A program made the translations under genes and the position numbers. A DNA stretch of 64,000 nucleotides from Clostridium punense (lineage in GTDB: Bacteria > Bacillota > Clostridia > Clostridiales > Clostridiaceae). The notes under the pieces were generated by a model. It was not told where the DNA came from and did no database searches. It saw nothing but the letters and a program-made list of their open reading frames with translations. This document shows positions 8,341-17,043 of the stretch, piece by piece. Location: assembly GCF_017874425.1 (NCBI RefSeq), contig NZ_JAGGLL010000018.1, positions 40,239 through 104,238 of the forward strand. Direction: 5' to 3'. Numbering within the stretch: the stretch's first letter is position 1; each line of letters begins with the position of its first letter.

Positions 8341-9540
8341 ATGATTAATAAAAAATTGAATTTTTACTTTTTCGGAGATGTTGGGGAATATGATGATTAT
8401 AATCCAGCTTATGTATGCAATAAAGAATATGCTTCTGAAATTTTATATTTAATTGCAAAAAACAAACCCTTTTCTATAAATAGTGGGGAAATATCAAAGG
8501 TTTTAAATTTAGAAGAGCCAATAGTAGCTCAGCTAATTAATAGTCTTCAGTTAATCAATGCAATAGAGGCTAGAAATAATGGATACAGAGTTACATTTCC
8601 AATTTTCTTAGAGAAAGATGTTATAGATATGGAAATTTATCTTAATGACATCGGTGAGGTAATTGGTAAAAAAGTAATGGAGCTAAAGGATGTATCTTAT
8701 AAAGAAGTTTCAAAGCTAAAGTGTTCAAAATATCATAGTTATCAGCGCATACTTTATCATGTGATTTGTGACAAAATTTTTGATGGCACAGCATTTGAAT
8801 TTTTCACAGAAAAAGATACTTTTTGTTCATCAAAATTACAACCAGGAAATAGAGATTATATTATTGTTGCCTATGAAGATAGCGAGTTAGTAGAAAGTCA
8901 TAGCAATAAGATTTTATGCAGTAGCAATAACTATAGAAGCGGTGGGTTTACCTTTAATAGCTTTGGAGATTTAAGTGGTTTAAGAAAAGATATGTTTAGA
9001 TTTCTTAGGCTTGCACAAAATGGAGTTAATAGCTCAAGTACTTTTGGTGATTTGAATGTAGCTTATAACAAGATTTTGGATAGTAAAAATAAAGAAATGG
9101 CATATGAATGTGGTAAATTAATATGCCATTCAATTAGTAAAAATATAAAATATAGTGAACTATCGTCAAAGGAGAGGAACTTAGCTGACTTCTTAAAAGA
9201 ATTAGAGTACATTGATATAAATGAAAGTGATGATATTTTAGTGAAGGTTCCAGTATTTTATGACTTTGAGATGGATACTGCTATCAAAGAAATTTCAGAT
9301 ATTATACTTGTAAATGTTTTTCCAGAGGTTAAAAATATATTTGAAAGTTTTGAAATCAATGCTGTAAATTTAACAAGTGTAATACACTTAGTGGATATGA
9401 AGGAAGTAGCCAATGAGTTATGGCACCAGATTTTTGGGGCTACTAATGAGTATTTAGTAAGAGAAGGTTTTGTGGAAGTGCCAGAAAATATTAAGGGACA
9501 AGGTAGATATTTAAGAAGTATTACAGTGACTGAAAACTAA
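8341..9540 (+). CDS. Winged-helix-like DNA-binding protein of unknown function
   Basis: 399 aa from ATG 8341 (GGGGAAG upstream); an in-frame ATG at 8293 has only a weak site. Residues about 25-80 look like a winged helix: ASEILYLIAKN, then ISKVLNLEEPIVAQLINSL, then AIEARNNGYRVT, ending in a wing. The remaining 300 residues are mixed alpha/beta with no motif I can name. It ends 10 nt before the Nudix gene at 9551, which suggests co-transcription. It may be a regulator with a large sensory region. Confidence 0.5.
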   Translation: MINKKLNFYFFGDVGEYDDYNPAYVCNKEYASEILYLIAKNKPFSINSGEISKVLNLEEPIVAQLINSLQLINAIEARNNGYRVTFPIFLEKDVIDMEIYLNDIGEVIGKKVMELKDVSYKEVSKLKCSKYHSYQRILYHVICDKIFDGTAFEFFTEKDTFCSSKLQPGNRDYIIVAYEDSELVESHSNKILCSSNNYRSGGFTFNSFGDLSGLRKDMFRFLRLAQNGVNSSSTFGDLNVAYNKILDSKNKEMAYECGKLICHSISKNIKYSELSSKERNLADFLKELEYIDINESDDILVKVPVFYDFEMDTAIKEISDIILVNVFPEVKNIFESFEINAVNLTSVIHLVDMKEVANELWHQIFGATNEYLVREGFVEVPENIKGQGRYLRSITVTEN

Positions 9541-9550
9541 GGAGATAAAT

Positions 9551-10009
9551 ATGAGCAAGTGTGAGAAAGCCATAGTAACAGTTTTGTGTATGGTTTATGA
9601 TGGAGATGAGATTTTACTTCAAAATAGAGTAAAAAAGGATTGGCGTGGACTTACCTTTCCAGGTGGACATGTTGAAAAGGAAGAATCCTTTGTTGAAGCA
9701 GTAATCCGTGAGATTTATGAAGAAACTGGATTGACCATAAGGGAACCCAAATTATGTGGAGTAAAGCAATTTCAAACAGATGAAGATGAAAGATATATTG
9801 TGCTGCTCTTTAAAACAGATAAATTTGAGGGTACATTAGTTTCTTCAGATGAAGGAGAAATGAAGTGGATTCGCAGAGATTTATTAAAGGATTACTCATT
9901 GGTAGAGGATTTTATGGATTTACTCAAGGTTTTTGATTCGGATAATTACAATGAGTTTATGTATCAGCGTAATAAATCAGGTGAGGATTGGATAATAAAA
10001 TTGTATTAA
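9551..10009 (+). CDS. Nudix hydrolase, MutT/8-oxo-dGTPase-like
   Basis: 152 aa. The Nudix box GGHVEKEESFVEAVIREIYE followed by ETGL is complete. The upstream KKDWRGLTFPGGHVE and the downstream VKQFQTDEDERYIVLLFKTDKF resemble the MutT-type family that uses oxidised purine nucleotides. The start at 9551 follows AAGGAG and lies 10 nt after the preceding gene. The C-terminal roughly 35 residues (YQRNKSGEDWIIKLY) are extra. The specificity is an inference. Confidence 0.8.
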   Translation: MSKCEKAIVTVLCMVYDGDEILLQNRVKKDWRGLTFPGGHVEKEESFVEAVIREIYEETGLTIREPKLCGVKQFQTDEDERYIVLLFKTDKFEGTLVSSDEGEMKWIRRDLLKDYSLVEDFMDLLKVFDSDNYNEFMYQRNKSGEDWIIKLY

Positions 10010-10162
10010 TAGGCAGTTTTTAAAGGCATAAAAGCTGAAAAGTAATTAAATATACAGCAATGTTGTTTATCTTAAGGATTCTAGTGATTTTTAAAATACG
10101 TTATTGCCTTGGAAATGTAAAGCTTATTAAAGCATAAGAAAAAGATTTATATGAGGTGTAGC

Positions 10163-10525
10163 ATGTCAGATTTAAAAATATCAGAAATTATGTCAATGCA
10201 GGAAGAATTACAGGAAAAATATAAAGGCAAATGGATGCCACTAACCCCTGACAATGGACGTAGTAGTTTATTATGGCTAATTGAAGAAATGGGGGAGGTT
10301 ATAGCTATTATAAAAAAGCGTGGGGAAAAAGCTATAATGGATGACTCTGAGGTAAGGCAGGCTTTTGTTGAAGAGATGGTAGATGTAATCATGTATTATA
10401 CTGATGCTTTAGCTTGTTACGGAATTACATCAGCGGAGTTTTCAGAGGCCTTTATGAAAAAGCATATTAAAAATATGGGACGTGATTTTGTTACAGAGCA
10501 TAAAGAGTTTTTACAAAATGAGTAA
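10163..10525 (+). CDS. MazG-like nucleotide pyrophosphohydrolase
   Basis: 120 aa from ATG 10163 (GAGGTG upstream; ATG 10151 is an alternative start). All-alpha sequence with the MazG/iMazG metal motif: LIEEMGEV (ExxE) followed by VEEMVDVIMYY (ExxD). The family hydrolyses non-canonical NTPs to NMP and PPi. A substrate-side segment ITSAEFSEAFMKKHIKNMGRDF follows, as is usual. It is a single gene in a neighbourhood of Nudix enzymes, consistent with nucleotide-pool cleaning. Confidence 0.75.
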   Translation: MSDLKISEIMSMQEELQEKYKGKWMPLTPDNGRSSLLWLIEEMGEVIAIIKKRGEKAIMDDSEVRQAFVEEMVDVIMYYTDALACYGITSAEFSEAFMKKHIKNMGRDFVTEHKEFLQNE

Positions 10526-10605
10526 GTTGACAGAATAAGGTAATTTAGTTTTGGGAATAGAGTAAGATAAACTATATTACAGGTTTATTTTTAAAATATT
10601 TATGA

Positions 10606-10730
10606 TATAATATTAATAATAAATTTAAAGTCTTAGTGTTGAGCTTATATAAGAGTTCAACTTTGGACTATTAAGTTATTATTGGGTTGGAGAGAAGCAC
10701 TAATCTTAGAAGGATGGAGTGCCTTTTTTC
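10606..10730 (+). ncRNA. Candidate structured leader RNA or small RNA ending in a terminator
   Basis: An extended -10 (TGATATAAT, TATAAT at 10606-10611) is followed by a strong hairpin at 10629-10669 with nested stems AGTC/GACT, GTTGA/TCAAC and the palindrome CTTATATAAG. A terminator then follows at 10695-10730: GCACT/AGTGC with an inner ATC/GAT and a T6 run. The predicted transcript is about 115 nt. It lies 210 nt upstream of the histidine kinase, so it is either an attenuator for that operon or a free-standing sRNA. It matches no riboswitch class I know. The 417-nt gap holds nothing else convincing. Confidence 0.5.
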
Positions 10731-10942
10731 TTTGGAAAAATTTCAATGGGAAAAGCATAGATTTTATCAATGTGAATTATAGTAAATTTCTCATTAATGT
10801 TTTATTTGAAATGAAGGCATTTACTAAACTAATATGTGAATTCGCCATTTTAGGGTTATATAAATTTATAGTTTTTAAATAGGACAGTTATAAGTATAAG
10901 AATTTTATATAAAGAAATTTTATTAGTAAATGGGGGAATTAG

Positions 10943-12175
10943 GTGAAAGAGAAAAAGAGTTTTTTTATCGTGTTACTCATAACATTATTTGCTCAAGTGT
11001 ATTTTTATCCCTTTCAAAGTGATCTAAGACTTTCCATAGGAGTTATTATCTTTAACTTTATTATTTTAACAAGAGAAGATATTGAAGAAATTACTTTAGG
11101 GTTATTTTGTGGCATAGGTGTGTTATTACTAAGAACTATTATAAATGTATTAATCTTCAATTCCCCAATTCATGAGTCATTGATTTTTAATTTCCCATCA
11201 TTCCTATACTATTTAGTTTTAGGTGTTTTAATTAAGGTAACTAAAGTTAGGAAATATAAAGATAATATTTCGTATGGTTTTTTATTATTAGCAATTTTAG
11301 ATTGCTTAAGCAATATCTCTGAGGCTTTAATAAGAAATAATATTAGCCTTAAGGTATTTAAGGTTATTGTTTTTGCTGCAATTATAAGAAGCCTAATAGT
11401 ATATTTGTTAAGCTTAGCTCATAAGCGAGAGAAACTATACATTTTAAAAAAAGAGCATCAAGAAAGATATACCCAATTAAACTTGTTAATGTCTAATATT
11501 CAAAGTGAAATGTTTTACTTAAAAAAATCTATGAAAGACATTGAGAAGGTTATGAGTGAAAGCTATAGTTTATATGAAGAATATAAGCATAACGAGGGGT
11601 TAAAGGAAAGAACCTTAAATATTGCTAGGGAAGTTCATGAAATAAAAAAGGACTACTATAGAGTTATAAGTGGGCTAGATACCTTAGTAAATAGTGTAGA
11701 AAACCATGATGTTATGACTTTATCTACAATGCTTACAATTATAAAGGATAACACAACTAGATATATTGACTCTAATAAATTATCAGCAAAGCTGAATTTT
11801 TCTTTCGAAAAAGATTTTGAAATAGTACCTTACTACAGCTTATTTGCAATATTAAATAATTTGATTATAAATAGCATAGAAGCCTGTGATAACAATTGTA
11901 TAATTAATGTTATAGAACAGGAAAGTGAAGACAATATATACATAAAAGTAGTAGATAATGGATGTGGTATAGAAGAGGATATACAAAGTTATATATTTAA
12001 TCCAGGGTTTACTACAAAGTTTCATGAAGATACAGGAAGTCCTTCCACAGGAATTGGATTAGTTCATGTTAAAAATATTATTGAAGATTTAAATGGAAAT
12101 ATTTCTGTAAAATCAAAATTACATGAAGGAACTACATTTTTAGTAAGGATTCCTAAAAATTCATTGAGTAGGTGA
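10943..12175 (+). CDS. glnK: Sensor histidine kinase, GlnK (YcbA)-like
   Basis: 410 aa from GTG 10943 (GGGGGA upstream). Residues 1-160 contain five or six hydrophobic segments with almost no extracytoplasmic loops, followed by a coiled-coil linker. The phosphoacceptor region reads IAREVHEIKKDYYRV (His near 232), as in the Bacillus subtilis glutamine sensor GlnK/YcbA. The ATPase has NNLIINSIEA (N box), DNGCGIEE (G1) and GIGLVHVKNIIEDLNG (G2). Its stop lies 5 nt before the response-regulator start, so the two are translationally linked. The context with gltS supports glutamine or glutamate sensing. Confidence 0.75.
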   Translation: MKEKKSFFIVLLITLFAQVYFYPFQSDLRLSIGVIIFNFIILTREDIEEITLGLFCGIGVLLLRTIINVLIFNSPIHESLIFNFPSFLYYLVLGVLIKVTKVRKYKDNISYGFLLLAILDCLSNISEALIRNNISLKVFKVIVFAAIIRSLIVYLLSLAHKREKLYILKKEHQERYTQLNLLMSNIQSEMFYLKKSMKDIEKVMSESYSLYEEYKHNEGLKERTLNIAREVHEIKKDYYRVISGLDTLVNSVENHDVMTLSTMLTIIKDNTTRYIDSNKLSAKLNFSFEKDFEIVPYYSLFAILNNLIINSIEACDNNCIINVIEQESEDNIYIKVVDNGCGIEEDIQSYIFNPGFTTKFHEDTGSPSTGIGLVHVKNIIEDLNGNISVKSKLHEGTTFLVRIPKNSLSR

Positions 12176-12180
12176 TGAGA

Positions 12181-13053
12181 ATGGAAAAGACTTTTTTAAT
12201 AATTGATGATGATATTAATATCAGAAAAATGCTTGGAATAATTATTAAAAAAAATAATCTAGGACGAGTGATTTGCGAACTAGATAGTGGCGAACATGGA
12301 GTTCAGGAGATATTATTTTACAATCCTAGTATAGTACTTATAGATTTGTTAATGCCTGTCAAGGATGGGATTGAGGTTATAAACTCAGCTACAAAAATGG
12401 GTTATAAGGGTAAATTTATTATGATATCTCAAGTAGAGGATGAGGCCTTGGTATCAAGAGCTTATGAAAGTGGAATAAAGTTTTTTATAGGAAAACCTAT
12501 TAATAACATAGAAGTTATAAAGGTTATAAAAGGTGTATGTGAGAACATTGACTTGGAAAATTCACTGAATTTAATTAAGGATGCAGTTTTTAATCTAAAG
12601 GACAGTGGCACTAATACTATTGAACAGCTGGATATAGATAAGAAAATAACTAGTATTTTTACAGACATAGGAATTTCAGCGGTGATTGGAAGTAATGATT
12701 TGAGAAAGATTATCTACAAAATATTAGAGATAAGAAGAAAAGATCCTTCTTCAAATTACGCACTGCAAAGCATCTATGAGGAAATTGTTGAAGAAGAAAG
12801 TAAAGAAAGTACCCTTGCTAACAAGAAGGCTCTAGAACAAAGAGTGAGAAGAACGATTCAAAAGGCCTTTACTACAATAGCTGAATTAGGCTGTGAAGAT
12901 TATAGTAATAGTATTTTCACAGAATATAGTACCTTACTTTTTGATTTTAAGCAAATAAGGCAAGAAATTAGACATATAAATAACTCTAGCGAAGATCCAG
13001 GGAAAATTAGTGTGAAAAAATTTATTGAGGGTATTATTACAAAAGTAAGTTAA
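12181..13053 (+). CDS. glnL: Response regulator, GlnL (YcbB)-like
   Basis: 290 aa from ATG 12181, with AGGTGA overlapping the kinase stop. The receiver domain has DDD at residues 9-11, LIDLLMP with the phospho-acceptor Asp near 55, and FFIGKP with the conserved Lys. The C-terminal 170 residues are helical and match the YcbB-type DNA-binding domain rather than LytTR, GerE or OmpR types. In B. subtilis this pair induces glutamine use genes. Here the next gene is the glutamate symporter gltS, the likely target. Confidence 0.75.
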   Translation: MEKTFLIIDDDINIRKMLGIIIKKNNLGRVICELDSGEHGVQEILFYNPSIVLIDLLMPVKDGIEVINSATKMGYKGKFIMISQVEDEALVSRAYESGIKFFIGKPINNIEVIKVIKGVCENIDLENSLNLIKDAVFNLKDSGTNTIEQLDIDKKITSIFTDIGISAVIGSNDLRKIIYKILEIRRKDPSSNYALQSIYEEIVEEESKESTLANKKALEQRVRRTIQKAFTTIAELGCEDYSNSIFTEYSTLLFDFKQIRQEIRHINNSSEDPGKISVKKFIEGIITKVS

Positions 13054-13147
13054 TAGATTTAATAGGGCTTTTTATAGGAATAAATCAAGTTTCAAATCAT
13101 GAAGTCTAAAGGCAAAAGTAGGGGATGTAATATAAAATATAAAATAT

Positions 13148-13195
13148 AAAATATAAGGGTATCTATTGAGATAATAGGTATCCTTGTATTTTATA
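13148..13195 (+). terminator. Intrinsic terminator after the two-component genes
   Basis: A stem of about 17 bp with several G-U pairs (AAGGGTATCT with AGGTATCCTT, extended by AAAATAT/GTATTTT) has an 11-nt loop and a weak T run. Just upstream (13133-13157) the 7-mer ATAAAAT repeats about four times in tandem, probably simple-sequence DNA. Confidence 0.65.
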
Positions 13196-13334
13196 AGAAA
13201 GCTTTCAAAAAGCTAAAAAACCATTATCTATAAGGTTAACGTTAATAGAAATACATGGTTATGGAAAACCTGTTAAGTAATTTGACATACTTTATTTACA
13301 GATTGTTATTAATAATTAGAAAATTTTAAAATAT

Positions 13335-13419
13335 TTTTCAGAAGTTTTCTGTAGTATTTCGTTGTTTAAGGTAGTAAGCCTCTATAATTAATTTTAGATT
13401 AACAAATTATAGAGGAGGG
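13335..13419 (+). promoter_or_regulatory. Activator-type promoter and dyad upstream of gltS
   Basis: A perfect -10 TATAAT (13383-13388) has a poor -35 (CGTTGT, 13360-13365). Three TTTTC-like repeats lie just upstream at 13335-13339, 13345-13349 and 13356-13360, spaced 10-11 bp on one helix face. That is the layout expected for direct-repeat binding by a GlnL-type activator. An 11-bp perfect dyad (CCTCTATAATT, 13379-13389; AATTATAGAGG, 13405-13415) overlaps the -10 and the Shine-Dalgarno region. Activator identity is inferred from the adjacent glnL-like gene. Confidence 0.5.
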
Positions 13420-13425
13420 AAATAA

Positions 13426-14634
13426 ATGGTTTTAAAACTGGACATGGTTCAAACCGCGGCAATTGGAGTTATAGTTTTATTTATAGGACAGTTCATAAAA
13501 AGCAAAGCAACTTTTCTTGAGAAGTATTGTATACCTTCACCAGTTATAGGTGGATTGTTATTTGCAATAATGACTTTAATTTTGAGACAAACGGGTATGC
13601 TAACCCTTGAAATGGATGCAACCCTTCAAAAGTTGTTCATGACTGTATTTTTCACAACTATTGGATTTACAGCTAGCTTTAAGCTGTTAAAAAAGGGTGG
13701 AGTACAAGTTTTTATATTTCTTGCAATTTCAGTTTCTCTTGTAATTCTTCAAGATTTTACTGGGGTATTTTTAGCAAAGCTATTTAAGTTAAATCCACTT
13801 ATAGGACTTTCTACAGCATCTGTTCCTATGGTAGGGGGACATGGAACTGCAGGAGCTTTCGGGCCAGTTTTTGAAAAAGCAGGAGCAGTGGGAGCTACAA
13901 CAGTAGCAATAGCATCAGCTACCTTTGGACTTATCATGGGAAGTATGATTGGAGGACCTATTGCTAAGAAATTGATAGATAAAAATAAACTTTTAGAAAA
14001 AAAGAAAAGCTTTTCAGAAATAGCTCATGAAGAAAGTGCAGCCACTGAAGCTATAAATACTAAGGAATTAATCCCTAATAACTTTATGAATGCTACAGCA
14101 CAAATATTTTTAGCAATGGGAATTGGGACAATCATTTCAGCCCTGCTTCAAAAAACAGGCATGACATTTCCACCATATATAGGAGCTATGTTTGCAGCTG
14201 CTATATTAAGAAACTTATCAGATTCAACTAGTAAATTTAAGATTTATGGAGATGAAATCGATATCTTAGGAAATATTGCATTATCATTATTTTTAGCCAT
14301 GGCATTAATGGCATTACAGCTATGGCAGTTAGCTGACCTTGCCTTACCTTTAGTTATAATGCTAGTTTCCCAAACAGTTCTAATGGCTTTATTTGCTTAC
14401 TTTGTAACCTTTAACTTAATGGGCAGGGATTATGAAGCAGCAGTAATTGCTTCTGCAAACTGTGGTTTTGGAATGGGAGCTACACCAAATGCAATGGCGA
14501 ACATGGAAGCTATTGTAACCAAGTTTGGTCCAGCACCAAAAGCATTTTTCATTGTACCTTTAGTTGGAAGTTTATTTATAGACTTCTTCAATGCTGGGAT
14601 AATAACTATATTTATGAACTTCTTTGTTAAATAA
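13426..14634 (+). CDS. gltS: Sodium/glutamate symporter GltS
   Basis: 402 aa with about ten hydrophobic helices. The first half contains CIPSPVIGGLLFA and PMVGGHGTAGAFGP, the glycine-rich re-entrant signature of the ESS (GltS) family. The second half repeats the pattern with ANCGFGMGATPNAMANM. The length equals that of known GltS. It imports glutamate with Na+ at the inner membrane. AGAGGAGGG precedes ATG 13426. It lies downstream of the GlnK/GlnL-like pair but behind its own terminator and promoter, so it is probably a regulon member rather than part of the same transcript. Confidence 0.92.
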   Translation: MVLKLDMVQTAAIGVIVLFIGQFIKSKATFLEKYCIPSPVIGGLLFAIMTLILRQTGMLTLEMDATLQKLFMTVFFTTIGFTASFKLLKKGGVQVFIFLAISVSLVILQDFTGVFLAKLFKLNPLIGLSTASVPMVGGHGTAGAFGPVFEKAGAVGATTVAIASATFGLIMGSMIGGPIAKKLIDKNKLLEKKKSFSEIAHEESAATEAINTKELIPNNFMNATAQIFLAMGIGTIISALLQKTGMTFPPYIGAMFAAAILRNLSDSTSKFKIYGDEIDILGNIALSLFLAMALMALQLWQLADLALPLVIMLVSQTVLMALFAYFVTFNLMGRDYEAAVIASANCGFGMGATPNAMANMEAIVTKFGPAPKAFFIVPLVGSLFIDFFNAGIITIFMNFFVK

Positions 14635-14708
14635 CAAGGATGTAAATAATAAATAACTTAATAATTTACTTGCTTTAATTTACAGATACTCCCTTAAAAA
14701 ATAAATTG

Positions 14709-14760
14709 AAAAGCTAGAGTTTGGTCTAATTAAGACTGAGGCTCTAGCTTTTCTTATTTT
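14709..14760 (+). terminator. Intrinsic terminator after gltS
   Basis: A perfect 11-bp stem (AAAAGCTAGAG with CTCTAGCTTTT) encloses an inner GTCT/AGAC stem and is followed by T-rich sequence. The flanking A and T runs make it potentially bidirectional. Confidence 0.85.
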
Positions 14761-14966
14761 TATTTTGAACTAAGCTTTACATATGAGGTCGTAAGAAGAA
14801 TTTTCATATTATGGTGTTTTAGGTTATATCAAAAAGTTACAATTTAGGTAGTCACACTTGATTGAGTATAAATGATATTTTTATTTTTAGACAACCATAT
14901 TTCAATTTTTACTTTCCAATATATGTGATAAAATATAGATAGTGGTAGAAGAAAGGGGGATATTAT

Positions 14967-15533
14967 ATGGAATTAATGGATTACTTTGATTTTCAGGAGT
15001 TATTGAAGGGTTCACATGGTAGTTATTATGAGGGAAGATGGGCATATTTTAGCGAAGTTATAGGTATTATTAAGGAAAATAATCATATACAAAGGGTTTT
15101 AGAACTGGGACCATCAGTTCAAACTATGGTGAAAAACTGTGATATTATGGTTAAGCCAGAAAACGATGTATGGGGAAGGCCGGAAAAGTATGTGGCAAAA
15201 CAATATAAGCATGATGCAACGGTAACACCATGGCCAATAGAGGATAAGGAATATGATTTATTCATTGCATTACAGGTATGGGAGCATTTAGGTGGAAAGC
15301 AAAGAGAAGCCTTTAAAGAAGTTATGAGAACTTCTAAAGCGGCAATCTTAAGTTTTCCTTATATGTGGGATTGCCCAAAAGATAATGCAAACTACCCAGA
15401 ACACCACATGATTGATGAGAAGATAATTGCTGATTGGACTTTAAATATAGAGCCAGTGAAGGTAATAAAAATACCTAGGACAGGTGATAGAGTATCTAAG
15501 GGACCAAGAATAATTTATTTTTGGAAATTTTAA
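14967..15533 (+). CDS. SAM-dependent methyltransferase-like protein
   Basis: 188 aa. VLELGPSVQTMV resembles a degenerate motif I (E/D-x-G-x-x, without GxGxG). The block TPWPIEDKEYDLFIALQVWEHLGGKQREAFKEVMRTSKAAILSFPYMW matches motifs II and III of class I methyltransferases. AAAGGGGGA precedes ATG 14967, and the upstream TGATAAAAT may be an extended -10. The weak SAM loop makes catalytic activity less certain than for the other methyltransferases here. Confidence 0.65.
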   Translation: MELMDYFDFQELLKGSHGSYYEGRWAYFSEVIGIIKENNHIQRVLELGPSVQTMVKNCDIMVKPENDVWGRPEKYVAKQYKHDATVTPWPIEDKEYDLFIALQVWEHLGGKQREAFKEVMRTSKAAILSFPYMWDCPKDNANYPEHHMIDEKIIADWTLNIEPVKVIKIPRTGDRVSKGPRIIYFWKF

Positions 15534-15616
15534 CTTTAAAATCTTTTCTAATATGAGCTTCTTAAAAAATGTTTTGAGATTAATATAAAAATAGATTTTA
15601 AGTAAGGAGTATAGGA

Positions 15617-16939
15617 ATGCAAGATAAAACTATGGTTAATATAGCTAAAAAACAGTTTGACTTATCATTTTCTATGATAGATAACTTTGAAGATGAGTAT
15701 ATGTGGAAATATTGGGAATTGCAAAGAGCACAATGGAGTAACTACTTTGAAGGGGGGAATTTAGATTTATCTAAGTTTGATTTAGAAATCTATAAAATAG
15801 CAAAAAAGTTTAATGGTAAGGTATCTCAAGAGGATAGAAGAGACCGAGTGGCTTCATTAATAATTATAAAGGACTTAGTTGAAAAGAATCCATTAGTCTC
15901 TAACCTAAGAAATAAGCTAGATAGTATAGATAACTATACTAAAAATATGTCAAAAGATATTAAAGAAAATAATATGATTTATAACCTCGCTTTAGCAAAT
16001 GAAATGAAAGAAGATGTGTTAGAGTTAATAAATATAAGAAATCATTTATCTACTGAGTTGGGATTTAGCTCGTATCCTGATTTAATACTTTCAGCAGAAG
16101 AAATAGATAGGAGTAACTTAATTAATTTATTGAATGATTTTGTAGAAAAAAATCTAAATAAAGCTAGAAAGATTATTGAAAAATACAATATCTCATGGGA
16201 TAACTGGTTCAATGATCTTTATAAAATAGGTAGCACTATTAATATAAACTATAACCCCTTAGAGTTAATTAAATTACTTATTTCAGCCTTTGGATTTGAG
16301 AAAGTAGAAGAAAGAATACAAATAAATTTTTCGGAAGAAGGTTATAGTGGCTATGCAGCACAGTTTTCATCTAATGATATAAGAATAGTGGTTGAACCTC
16401 TTAAATCATTAAACAATATTAACACTTTATTCCATGAGTTAGGACATGCTATATCATATGCTTTAAATGAAGAACAAGGTGTTTTTAAGATACTACCTTG
16501 TAGCTATGATGAAGCTATGGCTGTAGTTATGGAATATTTAGCACCAATGATACTTTTAAGTAGGGAAGAGCAAGAAAAAGTATATGAAGTAGCAACACTA
16601 GAATATGTAAGGTGTGCAATTAGCTCTTTATATGAATTTGATTTATGGAAGAATCCTGAAAAGGCAGAAGAACTATATGTCAAGCATTACAGCAAATTAG
16701 GAATTAAAATTGATACCCCTTCAATATGGACGTTGGACACTTTTAGAAGCATTGATCCAGTATACATACATAATTATGTTATTGGAGCTACTTTGGCTGA
16801 AAAGATTATAAGTTTATTTGAAAGGGAAATGCCAAGTAAGTATAAACATTGGGGAGAATGGTTGTTTAATAGCGTTTATATAAATGGAAGATGTGAGCCT
16901 TTAAGGAAAAAGATCAAAATACTTGGTGATTTGATATAG
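15617..16939 (+). CDS. M3-like (oligoendopeptidase F-type) metallopeptidase
   Basis: 440 aa. LFHELGHAISYAL carries HExxH near residue 275. SYDEAMAVVMEYL, about 25 residues later, supplies the third-ligand Glu region, as in M3 oligopeptidases. The mostly helical N-terminal 250 residues fit the M3 channel domain, though the protein is shorter than typical PepF (about 600 aa). It is cytoplasmic, with no signal peptide. AAGGAGTATAGG precedes ATG 15617. An M1-like peptidase follows 104 nt later, so the two may act on the same peptides. Confidence 0.75.
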   Translation: MQDKTMVNIAKKQFDLSFSMIDNFEDEYMWKYWELQRAQWSNYFEGGNLDLSKFDLEIYKIAKKFNGKVSQEDRRDRVASLIIIKDLVEKNPLVSNLRNKLDSIDNYTKNMSKDIKENNMIYNLALANEMKEDVLELINIRNHLSTELGFSSYPDLILSAEEIDRSNLINLLNDFVEKNLNKARKIIEKYNISWDNWFNDLYKIGSTININYNPLELIKLLISAFGFEKVEERIQINFSEEGYSGYAAQFSSNDIRIVVEPLKSLNNINTLFHELGHAISYALNEEQGVFKILPCSYDEAMAVVMEYLAPMILLSREEQEKVYEVATLEYVRCAISSLYEFDLWKNPEKAEELYVKHYSKLGIKIDTPSIWTLDTFRSIDPVYIHNYVIGATLAEKIISLFEREMPSKYKHWGEWLFNSVYINGRCEPLRKKIKILGDLI

Positions 16940-17043
16940 AAATTTTTATATTGAACAAGTATAGAAACTATAGATATAGAAATCTAATTATATTACATAA
17001 AAACAATTGGATTCAAGGATTTAGTTTGGGAGGGGATTAACTT

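Noticed and set aside
10682..10882. 66-codon frame starting TTG upstream of the histidine kinase
   Set aside because: It runs through a clear terminator hairpin and T run (10695-10730), has no ribosome site, and has no recognisable domain.
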